Assembly: GCF_002803155.1 (NCBI RefSeq)
Contig: NZ_NNBP01000023.1
Coordinates: forward strand, 1 to 64,000
Length of the DNA: 64,000 bases
Reading direction: 5' to 3'
From: Streptomyces sp. CB02959
GTDB lineage: Bacteria; Actinomycetota; Actinomycetes; Streptomycetales; Streptomycetaceae
In this document: one piece after another, positions 33,126 through 41,642 of the stretch
How the letters are laid out: each line of letters starts with the position of its first letter
Position numbering within the stretch: position 1 is the stretch's first letter
Made by a program: the position numbers and the translations under genes
The notes under the pieces: generated by a model
Database searches by the model: none
What the model was told of the DNA's origin: nothing
What the model saw: the letters and a program-made list of their open reading frames with translations, nothing else

Positions 33126-33926
33126 CTAGACCCAGCATCCCCGCTCGGTCATCACCGTGCGCAGCGTCTCCAGGTGGTCGGTCATGATGCCGTCCACGCC
33201 GAGATCCAACAGGGCTCTCATCCGGTCCGCGTCGTTGACCGTCCACACGTGGACCTGCATGCCCAGCGCGTGCGCGGCGCGCAGGAACAGCGGATCGACG
33301 ACGCGGAGCCCGGACTGCCGCTCGGGGACCTGGACGCAGACCGCGCTGCGCCGCACCGCCGCGCCCAGCAGCCGGTCCAGCGGCAGCGCCCCGCGCCCGT
33401 ACGAGCGGAGCCGCAGCCCGGCCACTCCGCGGGTGCCCAGCGAGCTCGCCATCCGGCCGCCGGCCAGGCGCTGCGCCCGGGCCACCCGGCTCTCGGAGAA
33501 CGAGCCGACGCACACCCGGTCCCAGGCACCGGTGCGGCGCAGCAGGGCCAGCAGCGGCTCCAGGGCGCCCTCCGCCTTCAGGTCGACGTTCCAGCGGGCC
33601 TCGGGGAACTCCTCCAGCAGCTCCTCGAACAGCGGAAGTGGCTCCCGGCCGGCGACCCGGGCCCGGTGGACCGCTCGCCAGGGGAGGGCCGCGATGGCGC
33701 CGCGGGAATCGGTGACCCGGTCCAGGGTCGCGTCGTGGAAGGCCACCAGCGCGCCGTCCGCCGTGGCGTGGACGTCGGTCTCCAGATAGCGGTAGCCGAG
33801 GTCCACCGCGCGGCGGAAGGCGGTGGCGGTGTTCTCCAGGCCGTCCGCGGTCCCGCCCCGGTGGGCGAAGGGCAGTGGGCCGGGATGGTCGAGGTAGGGG
33901 TGGCGGAGGCGTATCGCAGGGGTCAC
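33126..33926 (-). CDS. Glycerophosphodiester phosphodiesterase family protein
   Basis: A 266-aa enzyme of the GDPD TIM-barrel family that splits glycerophosphodiesters into glycerol-3-phosphate and an alcohol. Signature elements are FAHRGGTADGLENT (catalytic His, near 21-34), YLETDVHAT with the metal-binding Glu/Asp, and FHDATLDRVT with the second His. The C-terminus has VWTVND and GVDGIMTDHLE as expected. There is no signal peptide. The GTG start overlaps the stop of the upstream membrane-protein gene (GTGA), so the two are co-translated. Confidence 0.88.
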   Translation of the reverse strand: MTPAIRLRHPYLDHPGPLPFAHRGGTADGLENTATAFRRAVDLGYRYLETDVHATADGALVAFHDATLDRVTDSRGAIAALPWRAVHRARVAGREPLPLFEELLEEFPEARWNVDLKAEGALEPLLALLRRTGAWDRVCVGSFSESRVARAQRLAGGRMASSLGTRGVAGLRLRSYGRGALPLDRLLGAAVRRSAVCVQVPERQSGLRVVDPLFLRAAHALGMQVHVWTVNDADRMRALLDLGVDGIMTDHLETLRTVMTERGCWV

Positions 33927-34609
33927 TCCGGCAGTATCGCGCGCTCCGGTGACGGCTCGGGGGAGCGGGCCACCACTGTGGACGGCCGCTCCGGCAGTCC
34001 CTTGATCGCGAAGTGGCGGAGGAAGAACTGCGCCAGCGGCCCGATGGCCAGCGCGTACACCACCGTGCCGACGCCGAGGGAGCCGCCGAGCGCGAAGCCC
34101 ACGGCGAGGACGGTCACCTCGATGCAGGTCCGCACCAGCCGCACCGGGCGCCCGGTGCGCTGCTGCAGCCCGGTCATCAGCCCGTCGCGCGGGCCCGGAC
34201 CGAACCGTGCCGTGATGTACAGGCCGGTCGCGGCGCCGTTGAGGACCACCGCGGCCGCCAGCAGCGGGATGCGGACCGCCAACGGGTCCACCGCGGGGAC
34301 CAGTGCCAGTGTCCCGTCCATGACGAGCCCCAGGATCACCACGTTCGAGACCGTGCCCAGGCCCGGGCGCTGCCGCAGCGGGATCCACAGCAGCAGGATC
34401 AGCGCCCCGGAGAGGATCGTGACGGTGCCGATCGACAGTCCGGTATGCCGCGCTATGCCCTGGTTGAGCACGCTCCACGGCTCCAGGCCCAGTCCGGCGC
34501 GGACCATCAGGCCCATGCTCAGGCCGTACAGCACCAGCCCCGCGTAGAGCTGTGCGAGCCGGCGCGGCAGGTGCGGCCGCCCGGTGCCGGACCCCTGGGT
34601 GATGGACAT
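33923..34609 (-). CDS. YczE/YitT-type membrane protein
   Basis: A 228-aa protein with about five hydrophobic segments (for example LVLYGLSMGLMVRAGLGLEP, then VTILSGALILLLW). The motif GLGLEPWSVLNQG and the GPGPRDGLMTGL segment identify the YczE group. Such genes frequently sit next to MocR/PdxR regulators, and here a MocR gene is divergent 101 bases away. In Firmicutes and actinobacteria a transport role related to vitamin B6 or another amine has been suggested but not proven. Start at 34609 is chosen for the GGAGGGG upstream; an earlier GTG-type start at 34654 is possible. Confidence 0.78.
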   Translation of the reverse strand: MSITQGSGTGRPHLPRRLAQLYAGLVLYGLSMGLMVRAGLGLEPWSVLNQGIARHTGLSIGTVTILSGALILLLWIPLRQRPGLGTVSNVVILGLVMDGTLALVPAVDPLAVRIPLLAAAVVLNGAATGLYITARFGPGPRDGLMTGLQQRTGRPVRLVRTCIEVTVLAVGFALGGSLGVGTVVYALAIGPLAQFFLRHFAIKGLPERPSTVVARSPEPSPERAILPE

Positions 34610-34710
34610 GACGCGTTCCCCTCCTGGCAAGATTGGACTGGTGCGTGTCACCATGTGGCATGTCCGGTCTCCGGATGTAGAGCCAATTTGCGGAAGGTGG
34701 ACTGATCTTT

Positions 34711-36216
34711 ATGGCGCAGTGGACTTCTGCGGTGGGTGCGCCCCAACTTGCCCGGCTACTCCGGTCGCAGGACCCGCGGGCCGCCGAACTCACCGCCAAC
34801 GGGCGCAAGTTGCCCGCCTACCGCACCCTCGCCGACGGCGTCCGGCGGCTCGTCCTCGAAGGCCGGGTACCGGTCGCCGCCCGGCTCCCCGCCGAACGCG
34901 AACTGGCCGCCGCGTTCGGCGTCAGCCGCACCACCGTCGCCGCGGCCTACGAGGCGCTGCGCGCCGAAGGGTTCCTGGAGTCCCGGCGCGGCTCGGGCAG
35001 CTGGACCGCCGTCCCGGCGGGCAACCCGCTGCCCACCCGCGGCCTGGAACCGCTCCCGCCGGAGGCCGCCGGCTCGATGATCGACCTCGGCTGCGCCGCC
35101 CTGCCGGCCCCCGAGCCGTGGCTCACCCGCGCCGTCCAGGGCGCGATGGCGGACCTGCCGCTCTACGCCCACACCCACGGCGACTACCCGGCCGGCCTGC
35201 CTGTACTGCGCCAGGCCCTCGCCGACCGCTTCACCGCCCGCGGCATCCCCACCATGCCCGAGCAGATCATGGTCACCACCGGCGCGATGGGCGCCGTCGC
35301 CGCGATCTGCCGGCTGTGCACCGGCCCCGGCGAACGGGTGGCCGTCGACTCGCCCTCGTACGCCAACATCCTCCAACTGATGCGCGACGCCGGCGCCCGA
35401 CTCGTCCCGGTCGCCCTCGGCGAGCGGCTGACGGGCTGGGACGTCCCGGTCTGGCGCCAGGTCATGCGCGACGCCGCGCCCCGGATGGCCTACGTCGTCG
35501 CCGACTTCCACAACCCCACCGGCAGTCTCGCCACCGAGGACCAGCGCCGCCGGCTCGTGGACGCCGCGCGCTCGGCCGGCACGCTGCTCGTCGTCGACGA
35601 GACCATGACCGAGATCGTGCTCGACGCCGACATCGAACTGCCCCGCCCGGTCTGCGCGTTCGACCCCGCCGGCAGCGCCGTGATCACCGTCGGCTCGGCC
35701 AGCAAGGCGTTCTGGGCGGGGATGCGGATCGGCTGGGTGCGGGCCGCGCCCGACATCATCCGCAGCCTGGTCGCCGCCCGCGCCTACTCGGACCTCGGCT
35801 CGCCCGTCCTCGAACAGCTCGCCATCGCCTCCCTCCTGGAGAGCGGCGGGTGGGAGGAGGCCGTCCGGATCCGCCGTGCGCAGGCCCGGGAGAACCGCGA
35901 CGCGATCGTCGAGGCGCTCCACCGGCACCTGCCCGACTGGGAGTTCAGCGTCCCGCACGGCGGTCTGACGCTGTGGGCCCGGACCGGCGGGCTGTCCGGC
36001 TCCCGGATCGCGGAGGCGGGGGAGCGGCTGGGGGTCCGGGTGCCGTCGGGGCCGCGGTTCGGCGTGGACGGTGCCTTCGAGGGCTTCGTGCGGCTGCCGT
36101 TCACGGTCAGCGGCGCGGTCGCCGACGAGGCCGCGGTACGGCTGGCCAGGGCGGCGCAGTTGGTGGCGACCGGGGTGTCGGTGGAGGCGGAGCCGCCGCA
36201 GGCGTTCGTGGCCTGA
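34711..36216 (+). CDS. MocR-family regulator (GntR HTH fused to aminotransferase)
   Basis: A 501-aa fusion. Residues about 38-98 are a GntR winged HTH (LPAERELAAAFGVSRTTVAA). From about 120 to 490 is a fold-type I aminotransferase domain with the PLP lysine at 332 in SASKAFWAG, and DFHNPTG at 265-271. The enzyme part usually senses PLP or an amine and does not transaminate. The YczE-type gene is divergent, and two TGGACTG copies (34634-34640 and 34698-34704) occur in the shared promoter region. It is the probable regulator of that pair; the effector is unknown. Confidence 0.9.
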   Translation: MAQWTSAVGAPQLARLLRSQDPRAAELTANGRKLPAYRTLADGVRRLVLEGRVPVAARLPAERELAAAFGVSRTTVAAAYEALRAEGFLESRRGSGSWTAVPAGNPLPTRGLEPLPPEAAGSMIDLGCAALPAPEPWLTRAVQGAMADLPLYAHTHGDYPAGLPVLRQALADRFTARGIPTMPEQIMVTTGAMGAVAAICRLCTGPGERVAVDSPSYANILQLMRDAGARLVPVALGERLTGWDVPVWRQVMRDAAPRMAYVVADFHNPTGSLATEDQRRRLVDAARSAGTLLVVDETMTEIVLDADIELPRPVCAFDPAGSAVITVGSASKAFWAGMRIGWVRAAPDIIRSLVAARAYSDLGSPVLEQLAIASLLESGGWEEAVRIRRAQARENRDAIVEALHRHLPDWEFSVPHGGLTLWARTGGLSGSRIAEAGERLGVRVPSGPRFGVDGAFEGFVRLPFTVSGAVADEAAVRLARAAQLVATGVSVEAEPPQAFVA

Positions 36217-36400
36217 GCCCGGGGAGGCGGGCGGCCGGGCGCTCGCGCCGCGATGCGTGCCGGGGCGCGTCGGCGGGCTAACTGGCGCCCTGGAGAAGGG
36301 ACTTGCGTCGGAGTGCGGGCCGTGGTGGACGGTCCATCGGCTCTACGGACGTCGGCGGTGTGGCCGCGTACGGGTGGCCGTATCGACCGTCCTACGGGCG

Positions 36401-36430
36401 CGGGCCCCACCGCACACGCGGTGGGGCCCG
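36401..36430. terminator. Bidirectional hairpin terminator
   Basis: A 13-bp perfect stem (36401-36413 with 36418-36430) closed by an ACAC loop, between the convergent MocR and DUF4232 genes. Confidence 0.8.
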
Positions 36431-36470
36431 AACCCGTGGTCTTCGTCAGGAGTGCCCGGAAGCGTGCGGG

Positions 36471-37112
36471 TCAGCCGCCCTGGCCGGCGCTGCCGAGCGG
36501 GCCGACCTTCACCGGGGAGTCGGTGCCTTGTGTGACGGGCAGCGAGCCGGCGCCCGGCCAGTTGAGGGTGACCGACTTGGTCTCGTCCGGCGGGGTCACC
36601 ACCAGCCCCGTGATGCGGACGCCGGAGCCGCCCGACGTGTTGACCGGGTAGTGCACGCCGAAGAACACCGACTTCCCGTCCTTGAGGACGATCGAGTCGG
36701 CCTTCTCGCCCGTGCGCTTCGCGGACAGCGACCCCGCGTTGGTCTTCAGGTCGACGCCCGCGTACCCGGACATGGCGCAGTCCCGACCGCTGCCGTTCTT
36801 CAGCTCCACCGCGACGGTGCCGTCGGCGTCGCCGGTGACGGTGCCGTCCTTCGCCGTGACCTTCAGCTCGTCGGTGCGGCACTTGCCGATCTTGCCGTTC
36901 TCGTTGGAGCCTGTCCCGGCAGGCGTGCCCTGCCCGTCGGAGCCCTTCGCCGCGGAGTCCTTCCCGCCGCCCGCGGCCGACGCGTCGGACGAGGCAGCGG
37001 GCGAAGAGCCCTGCGAGGCACCGGAGTTCGTGTCCTGGCACGCCGTCATCAGCATGGTGCAGCCGACGAGGGCTGCAGAGACGAGAAATGCCTTACGGCG
37101 GTTGCCGGACAT
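36471..37112 (-). CDS. DUF4232 domain lipoprotein
   Basis: A 213-aa lipoprotein. The signal sequence ends in the lipobox LMTAC (Cys25). A Ser/Gly/Ala-rich linker (26-75) is followed by the DUF4232 beta-sandwich, with the conserved KCRTDELKVT start, a Cys in RDCAMSGYAGVDL, and the C-terminal VTLNWPGAG. It would be anchored on the outer face of the membrane; function is unknown. The ATG at 37112 has AAGGGG upstream; the reading extending to 37229 is not part of the gene. Confidence 0.85.
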   Translation of the reverse strand: MSGNRRKAFLVSAALVGCTMLMTACQDTNSGASQGSSPAASSDASAAGGGKDSAAKGSDGQGTPAGTGSNENGKIGKCRTDELKVTAKDGTVTGDADGTVAVELKNGSGRDCAMSGYAGVDLKTNAGSLSAKRTGEKADSIVLKDGKSVFFGVHYPVNTSGGSGVRITGLVVTPPDETKSVTLNWPGAGSLPVTQGTDSPVKVGPLGSAGQGG

Positions 37113-37395
37113 GTAAAAACCCCTTGATATCCACTGGTTGAAGCCGCAGCCGCTTCGGCTGCTCAGGACTTCCTTGATCACTATGGCAGGGCTGTGAACC
37201 GGGTTGACGCCTGCGCCGCCTTCCACCACACCGCCGTTGCAGACCGGTCACATGATCCCTACGAATGGGAGCAACGGGCATCCCGTTACGCCCCTTTCGG
37301 TGCCCCGGCGCCCACGCGCCTGCCCCGGTGGCAGCATTGTCTGCCCTGGTGACAGCGTTGCGGTTCGGCTCGGTGGACAGTTCAGCGACGTGACG

Positions 37396-39015
37396 TCAGG
37401 TCGCGCCGTGCCTGCCGCCCACGGACGTCGGGTCGTCGGCGGCGTCCGTGGGCTTCGCGAAGGACACCGGCCGGGCATCGTCCGGCGCGGTGCTGGTCCG
37501 CTCCGGCAGCAGTGCCAGGACCGCCCGCCGGTGCGTCTCCCCGGTGGCCTCGTCGAACGGGTCGGGGGTGGCCGGCACCTGGAGCCGGAGTACGGGGCCG
37601 GTGCCGAGCCGGGCGTAGCCGCGGCCCGGCGGCACCTGGGCCAGCGGCGTGGTGTGCGGCGGCACACCCAGCACCCCCCGCACCTCCTCGGCGGTGGCCG
37701 GCCCGAGCGCGATCCGCGCCTTGGTGTGGGTCCGTACCGGATCGGTCAGCAGCTCGGCGGTCTCGAACTGGTCGGCCGCCACCACCGTCACCTGGGCCGC
37801 CCGACCGTGCCGCAGCGGGACCTGCAGCAGCCGCTGCGGGTCGTCCCGGCCCTCCACCGCCGCCAGATGGGACAGCGCCGTCAGCCGGTCCGCGATGATC
37901 CACAGCGGGCGCCGGGTGTCCTCCGGCGCGGGCTGCCCGGCCTGCTGCGCCCGGTTGGCGGCGACCAGCCGCCGCTCGGTCTCGTGCGCCGCCCACTCCA
38001 GCGCCGCCGCCGCGCCGGCCAGTCCGCTCTCCACGGCCAGCACCCCGCGCCGCCCCGCCAGGCACCCGAACTCACCGGCGCCGCCACCGTCGATCACCAG
38101 CACGTCCCCGTGCCGGAGCGCCTGGAGCGCGAGCGAGCGCAGCAGCGTCGTCACGCCGGCGCCCGGCTGCCCCAGCGCCAGCAGATGCGGTTCGGTGGAC
38201 CGCCGGCCGGTGCGCCACACCACAGGAGGCACGTCCCGGGTCGCGCCCCCGCCGAACACCGGCAGCGTCCGCTGCACGGAATCGGCGTCCGTGAAGCCGA
38301 GCACCGTCTCCCCCGGAGAGGTCACGAAACGCTGCGCCGCGACGTCCGTCGGCAGCGGGCCGAGCGCCGTCATCACCAGCTGGTTGGCCTCCTCGTCCCA
38401 GTCGAAGCGGCACTCCCGGCCGCGGCCGGACTTGGCGTGCAGCAGCTGCTCGATGCCGACCCGGGACCGGTCGTCACCGTCGGGGAAGTACGCCGGGTAC
38501 TTCAGCTGCAGCCGCGCCGGCCGCCCGTCGTCGTCGAAGGCGTACTCGGTGAACGCCCGCTGCCAGTCGCCGTCATGGGAGTAGAGGGGGCTGAGGTCGC
38601 CCTCGGCGGAGAAGTGCGGCACCAGCGCCTCGTAGAGGGCCCGCAGGCGCTCGGTCTCCGCCTCGCTCGGGCCGGTGTCCTCCGCCACCGGCGTCCGGTC
38701 CCGGCCCACCCAGGCCGCCACCGCCGTCACCGCGATCACCGCGAGCAGCGGACCGTACGGCACCAGCGTCACGAGCAGCACCGCCCCCGCGGCCACGAAG
38801 CACAGCGGCCCCCGCTGCTCCTTGGGGGTGGCGGCCCAGCGTCCCCGTCCGGCCACCACCAGCCGGCGCAGGCCCCGGCTGACGGTGATCAGCGGGTGGA
38901 GCACGTCGGTCGCGCCGTCGGCCGCGGTCCGCGCCAGTTCGCGGCCGCGGGCGATCGGGGCGCTGCCGGTCAGGGGGTTGCCGGTGAGGATGCGGGGCAG
39001 GGGGCGCCGGGCCAC
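37396..39015 (-). CDS. FtsK/TraB-like membrane P-loop protein with altered Walker A
   Basis: A 539-aa protein. Two membrane segments (about 70-87 and 88-103) precede a cytoplasmic part with an FtsK/TraB-type nucleotide fold: the loop GQPGAGVTTLL at 282-292 and a Walker B-like VLVIDGGG at 305-312. The Walker A lysine is replaced by Val288, so ATP hydrolysis is doubtful. The long N-terminal region (110-265) is a specific domain I do not recognise. The gene is in the same orientation as a 64-aa membrane protein just upstream, a combination reminiscent of streptomycete conjugation spread/transfer genes, though it lies in ordinary chromosome. Function is unknown. Confidence 0.7.
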   Translation of the reverse strand: MARRPLPRILTGNPLTGSAPIARGRELARTAADGATDVLHPLITVSRGLRRLVVAGRGRWAATPKEQRGPLCFVAAGAVLLVTLVPYGPLLAVIAVTAVAAWVGRDRTPVAEDTGPSEAETERLRALYEALVPHFSAEGDLSPLYSHDGDWQRAFTEYAFDDDGRPARLQLKYPAYFPDGDDRSRVGIEQLLHAKSGRGRECRFDWDEEANQLVMTALGPLPTDVAAQRFVTSPGETVLGFTDADSVQRTLPVFGGGATRDVPPVVWRTGRRSTEPHLLALGQPGAGVTTLLRSLALQALRHGDVLVIDGGGAGEFGCLAGRRGVLAVESGLAGAAAALEWAAHETERRLVAANRAQQAGQPAPEDTRRPLWIIADRLTALSHLAAVEGRDDPQRLLQVPLRHGRAAQVTVVAADQFETAELLTDPVRTHTKARIALGPATAEEVRGVLGVPPHTTPLAQVPPGRGYARLGTGPVLRLQVPATPDPFDEATGETHRRAVLALLPERTSTAPDDARPVSFAKPTDAADDPTSVGGRHGAT

Positions 39016-39176
39016 AGCTTCTCTCCTGGTGCTCGTAGGGACGGCGGGCCGGCTCGGCGTGGGCGGCGAGCCGGGGCGGGTCTCACGCGCCGCCGCCCGG
39101 ACGGGACGGGCGGGCCCGAACGGGCGGTGGGGCGGCGCCGCGCCACGGGCGGGACGAGGGCCCGCCCGGACGGGCC

Positions 39177-39371
39177 CTAGAGCTTGATCCCGCCGAGGAG
39201 GCTGGCAAGGCTCGCCCCGCCGGCTTTGATGCTGGGCGCGATGGCCGATCCCGCGAGGTAGAACCCGAAGAGTGCGCAGATCAGGGCGTGGGACAACTTG
39301 AGGCCGTCCTTGCGGAAGAAGAGGAAGACGATGACACCGAGCAGGACGACGCCGGAAATGGACAGAATCAT
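39177..39371 (-). CDS. Small membrane protein next to the FtsK-like gene
   Basis: A 64-aa protein. An N-terminal hydrophobic segment (ISGVVLLGVIVFLFF), then RKDGLKLSHALICALFGFYLA forming a second one, and a Gly/Ser/Ala tail. It resembles small Spd-type or pilin-like proteins of streptomycete transfer loci, which is only a general likeness. AGGAGAG lies eight bases before the ATG. It stands 160 bases upstream of the FtsK-like gene on the same strand, so co-expression is likely. Confidence 0.75.
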   Translation of the reverse strand: MILSISGVVLLGVIVFLFFRKDGLKLSHALICALFGFYLAGSAIAPSIKAGGASLASLLGGIKL

Positions 39372-39553
39372 GAGGGTTCTCTCCTGGGTGTGGGGACGGT
39401 CACCGTGAGTTCTTCCAGCCTCACAGCTGGTATCAAGCCAAGGAAAGCCGCAAATGGCGGATTTATCAGGGAAATCCCTCAAACGGTCCAGCCTCTGTGA
39501 GACCCTGCCCGGCACACACCCCGCCCGCCGCCGATCCGTCCCGCCGGACCCGG

Positions 39554-39559
39554 CACAAT
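39554..39559 (+). promoter_or_regulatory. -10 element of a leaderless ychJ-type gene
   Basis: CACAAT lies six bases before the GTG at 39566 and there is no ribosome site. Confidence 0.45.
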
Positions 39560-39565
39560 CATGGC

Positions 39566-40051
39566 GTGTCAAAGCCCAGGAAGTCGTCGAAATCCCCGAA
39601 GCAGCGGACCCGGCAGCAGCCGCCCGCACCCGTCGCGGTCAGCGAGAACTCGCCCTGCCCGTGCGGCCGCGAGGCGTCCTACGGGGAGTGCTGCGCCCCC
39701 TTCCACCAAAGGCACGCCGCCGCCCCGACGGCCGAGCGGCTGATGCGCTCCCGCTACAGCGCCTTCGCCGTCGGCGACACCGCCTATCTGCTGCGCAGTT
39801 GGCACTCGACGACCCGCCCGGCCACCCTCGAACTCGACCCCGTACAGCGCTGGACCGGCCTGGAGATCCTCGCCACGACCGGCGGCAGCGCCTTCCACAC
39901 CGAGGGCACGGTCGCCTTCCGCGCGCACTACGCGGTGCGCGGCCACGCCGGCAGCCAGGAAGAGCACAGCCGCTTCGTCCGCGAGGACGGCCGGTGGGTC
40001 TACGTGGATGCGCTGCCCGACGACGGCGCCCAGGTCGCGGACCCGACCTAG
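39566..40051 (+). CDS. YchJ family SEC-C motif protein
   Basis: A 161-aa protein. After a basic leader, the SEC-C zinc motif CPCGREASYGECCAPFH (about 30-46) is followed by the NTF2-like YchJ domain with RSRYSAFAVGDTAYL and the YRAHY-like AHYAVRG. Family function is unsettled; SEC-C motifs bind zinc and sometimes SecB-like partners. The GTG start lacks a ribosome site and has a -10-like hexamer six bases upstream. Its 3' end overlaps the convergent S4-domain gene by four bases. Confidence 0.85.
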   Translation: MSKPRKSSKSPKQRTRQQPPAPVAVSENSPCPCGREASYGECCAPFHQRHAAAPTAERLMRSRYSAFAVGDTAYLLRSWHSTTRPATLELDPVQRWTGLEILATTGGSAFHTEGTVAFRAHYAVRGHAGSQEEHSRFVREDGRWVYVDALPDDGAQVADPT

Positions 40052-40461
40052 GACTGCTGGTCGGACTCCGGGCCGGTGCCGAGCCGGCCGCGCAGCTGGT
40101 CCAGTTCGCGGCGGTCGCGTTTGGTGGGCCGACCCGCGCCGCGGTCCCGGACGGCGATGACCGCGATCTCCTGGCGCGGTGGCACCGGCGGGCTGTTGTC
40201 GACGTAGCACTCGACGGCGACCGGGGCGCCCACCCGCTTGCGCACCAGCCGGGTCACCACCACGATGCGCTCCCGCCCGTCCTGCCGCAGCCGCACCTCG
40301 TCGCCGGACCGCACGCCGTGCGCAGGCTTCACCCGCTCGCCGTTGACGCGTACGTGTCCGGCCCGGCAGGCCGCCGCGGCGATCGAGCGCGTCTTGGTGA
40401 GCCGCACCGACCAGATCCAACTGTCGACCCGGGCGGTGGTCATCCCCTCGTCTGAAGCCAT
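40048..40461 (-). CDS. S4-domain RNA-binding protein (Hsp15-like)
   Basis: A 137-aa protein. The S4 motif spans about 10-60 (RVDSWIWSVRLTKTRSIAAAACRAG and RVNGERVKP), followed by a basic C-terminal part with GRPTKRDRRELDQLRG. This is the Hsp15/HslR layout; in E. coli Hsp15 rescues stalled 50S subunits carrying nascent chains. Cytoplasmic. No ribosome site precedes the ATG; TAGAGT lies six bases upstream, so the message is probably leaderless. Confidence 0.88.
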   Translation of the reverse strand: MASDEGMTTARVDSWIWSVRLTKTRSIAAAACRAGHVRVNGERVKPAHGVRSGDEVRLRQDGRERIVVVTRLVRKRVGAPVAVECYVDNSPPVPPRQEIAVIAVRDRGAGRPTKRDRRELDQLRGRLGTGPESDQQS

Positions 40462-40513
40462 GCTGCGACTCTAGAGGAACGGGCCGCCCGGCCGGGCGGG
40501 GAGCGGTCGGCCC

Positions 40514-41611
40514 CTAAGCCCGGTCCGCGGCGGACTTCGCGGTGCGCTTGGTCCGGGACTGCTTCGCGGCCGCCGTCTTCCCGGTCGCGCTCCGGTCCGC
40601 CGCGGCCTTCCCGGCGGTGGTCGCGGCCGCCCCCGACCTGCCGGTGGCGGTTTTGCCGGTGGCGGCCTTCTTCGCGGCGGTCCTGCCGCCCGCAGCCGTG
40701 CCGGTGCCGCCCTTCCCGGCTGCCGACCTACCTGCGGGGGCCTTCTTCGCGGCGGATTTCCCGGCAGCCGGACCGCGGCCCCGGATCGGGGTGACCGAGG
40801 CGTCCTGTGCACCCGCTTCGTCGGTGCCCGGCGAGCCGCCGCGGGCGGCCCGGACGCTCTTCTCCAGCGCCGCCGTCAGATCGATGACCCGGGCGCCGGG
40901 GGCGGCCGAGGTGTCCGGCGCGACCGGGGCCCCGCCCTCCAGTTTGGCGGCGACGAGTTCCTCCACCGCCTCGCGGTAGTCGTCGTGGAGCTCGGCCGGG
41001 TCCAGTTCGCCCAGCGAGTCCATCAGCATCTCGGCGAGCGTCATCTCGTTCTCGCGGACCTTGACGGCCTCCGGTGCGATGCCGTCCGCGGAGCGGATCT
41101 GGTCCGGCCAGAGCAGGGTGTGCATCAGCAGCGCCCCGTCGTACGCCCGCAGCATGGCCAGGGTCTCCCGGCCGCGCATCGCGACCTTGCCGATCGCGAC
41201 CTTCTCGTGGTGCTCCAGAGCCTCCCGCAGCAGGGCGTACGGCTTGGCGGCGGAGGTCCCGTTGGGGCCGAGGTAGTACGCCTTGTCCAGCTGGAGCGGG
41301 TCGATCTCGGCGGGGTCCACGAAGGAGAGGATCGACAGCGTCTTGGCGGTCGGCATCGGCAGGCGGGAGAGGTCCTCGTCGGTGATCGGTACGACCGTGT
41401 CGTCGCCGGGCGGCTGATAGCCCTTGCCCACCTCCTCGTTCGGCACCTCCTCGCCGTCCAGTTCGCAGATCTTGCGGTAGTGGACGGGGGCGCCGTCCTT
41501 GTCGTGGATGCGGACGAAGGAGACCGACGAGGTGCGGTCGGTGGCGCTGTAGGTCTTCACCGGGATGGTGACCAGGCCGAACGATATGGACCCGTTCCAG
41601 ATAGATCGCAT
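40514..41611 (-). CDS. ku: Ku protein (bacterial NHEJ) with long Lys/Ala-rich tail
   Basis: A 365-aa homodimeric DNA-end-binding protein of non-homologous end joining. The core (1-255) begins IWNGSISFGLVTIPVK, as in all bacterial Ku, and contains LDGEEVPNEEV and LPMPTAKTLSILSFVDP. After about residue 260 the protein is a low-complexity tail of Ala, Lys, Thr and Gly with repeated AAKK/GKT units, likely to bind DNA without sequence preference, as in extended streptomycete and mycobacterial Ku. The ATG at 41611 has GAGG eight bases upstream. It faces a LigD-type polymerase gene only 31 bases away. Confidence 0.95.
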   Translation of the reverse strand: MRSIWNGSISFGLVTIPVKTYSATDRTSSVSFVRIHDKDGAPVHYRKICELDGEEVPNEEVGKGYQPPGDDTVVPITDEDLSRLPMPTAKTLSILSFVDPAEIDPLQLDKAYYLGPNGTSAAKPYALLREALEHHEKVAIGKVAMRGRETLAMLRAYDGALLMHTLLWPDQIRSADGIAPEAVKVRENEMTLAEMLMDSLGELDPAELHDDYREAVEELVAAKLEGGAPVAPDTSAAPGARVIDLTAALEKSVRAARGGSPGTDEAGAQDASVTPIRGRGPAAGKSAAKKAPAGRSAAGKGGTGTAAGGRTAAKKAATGKTATGRSGAAATTAGKAAADRSATGKTAAAKQSRTKRTAKSAADRA

Positions 41612-41642
41612 GATCTGCACCTCATGTGGGATTCTCCATGGT

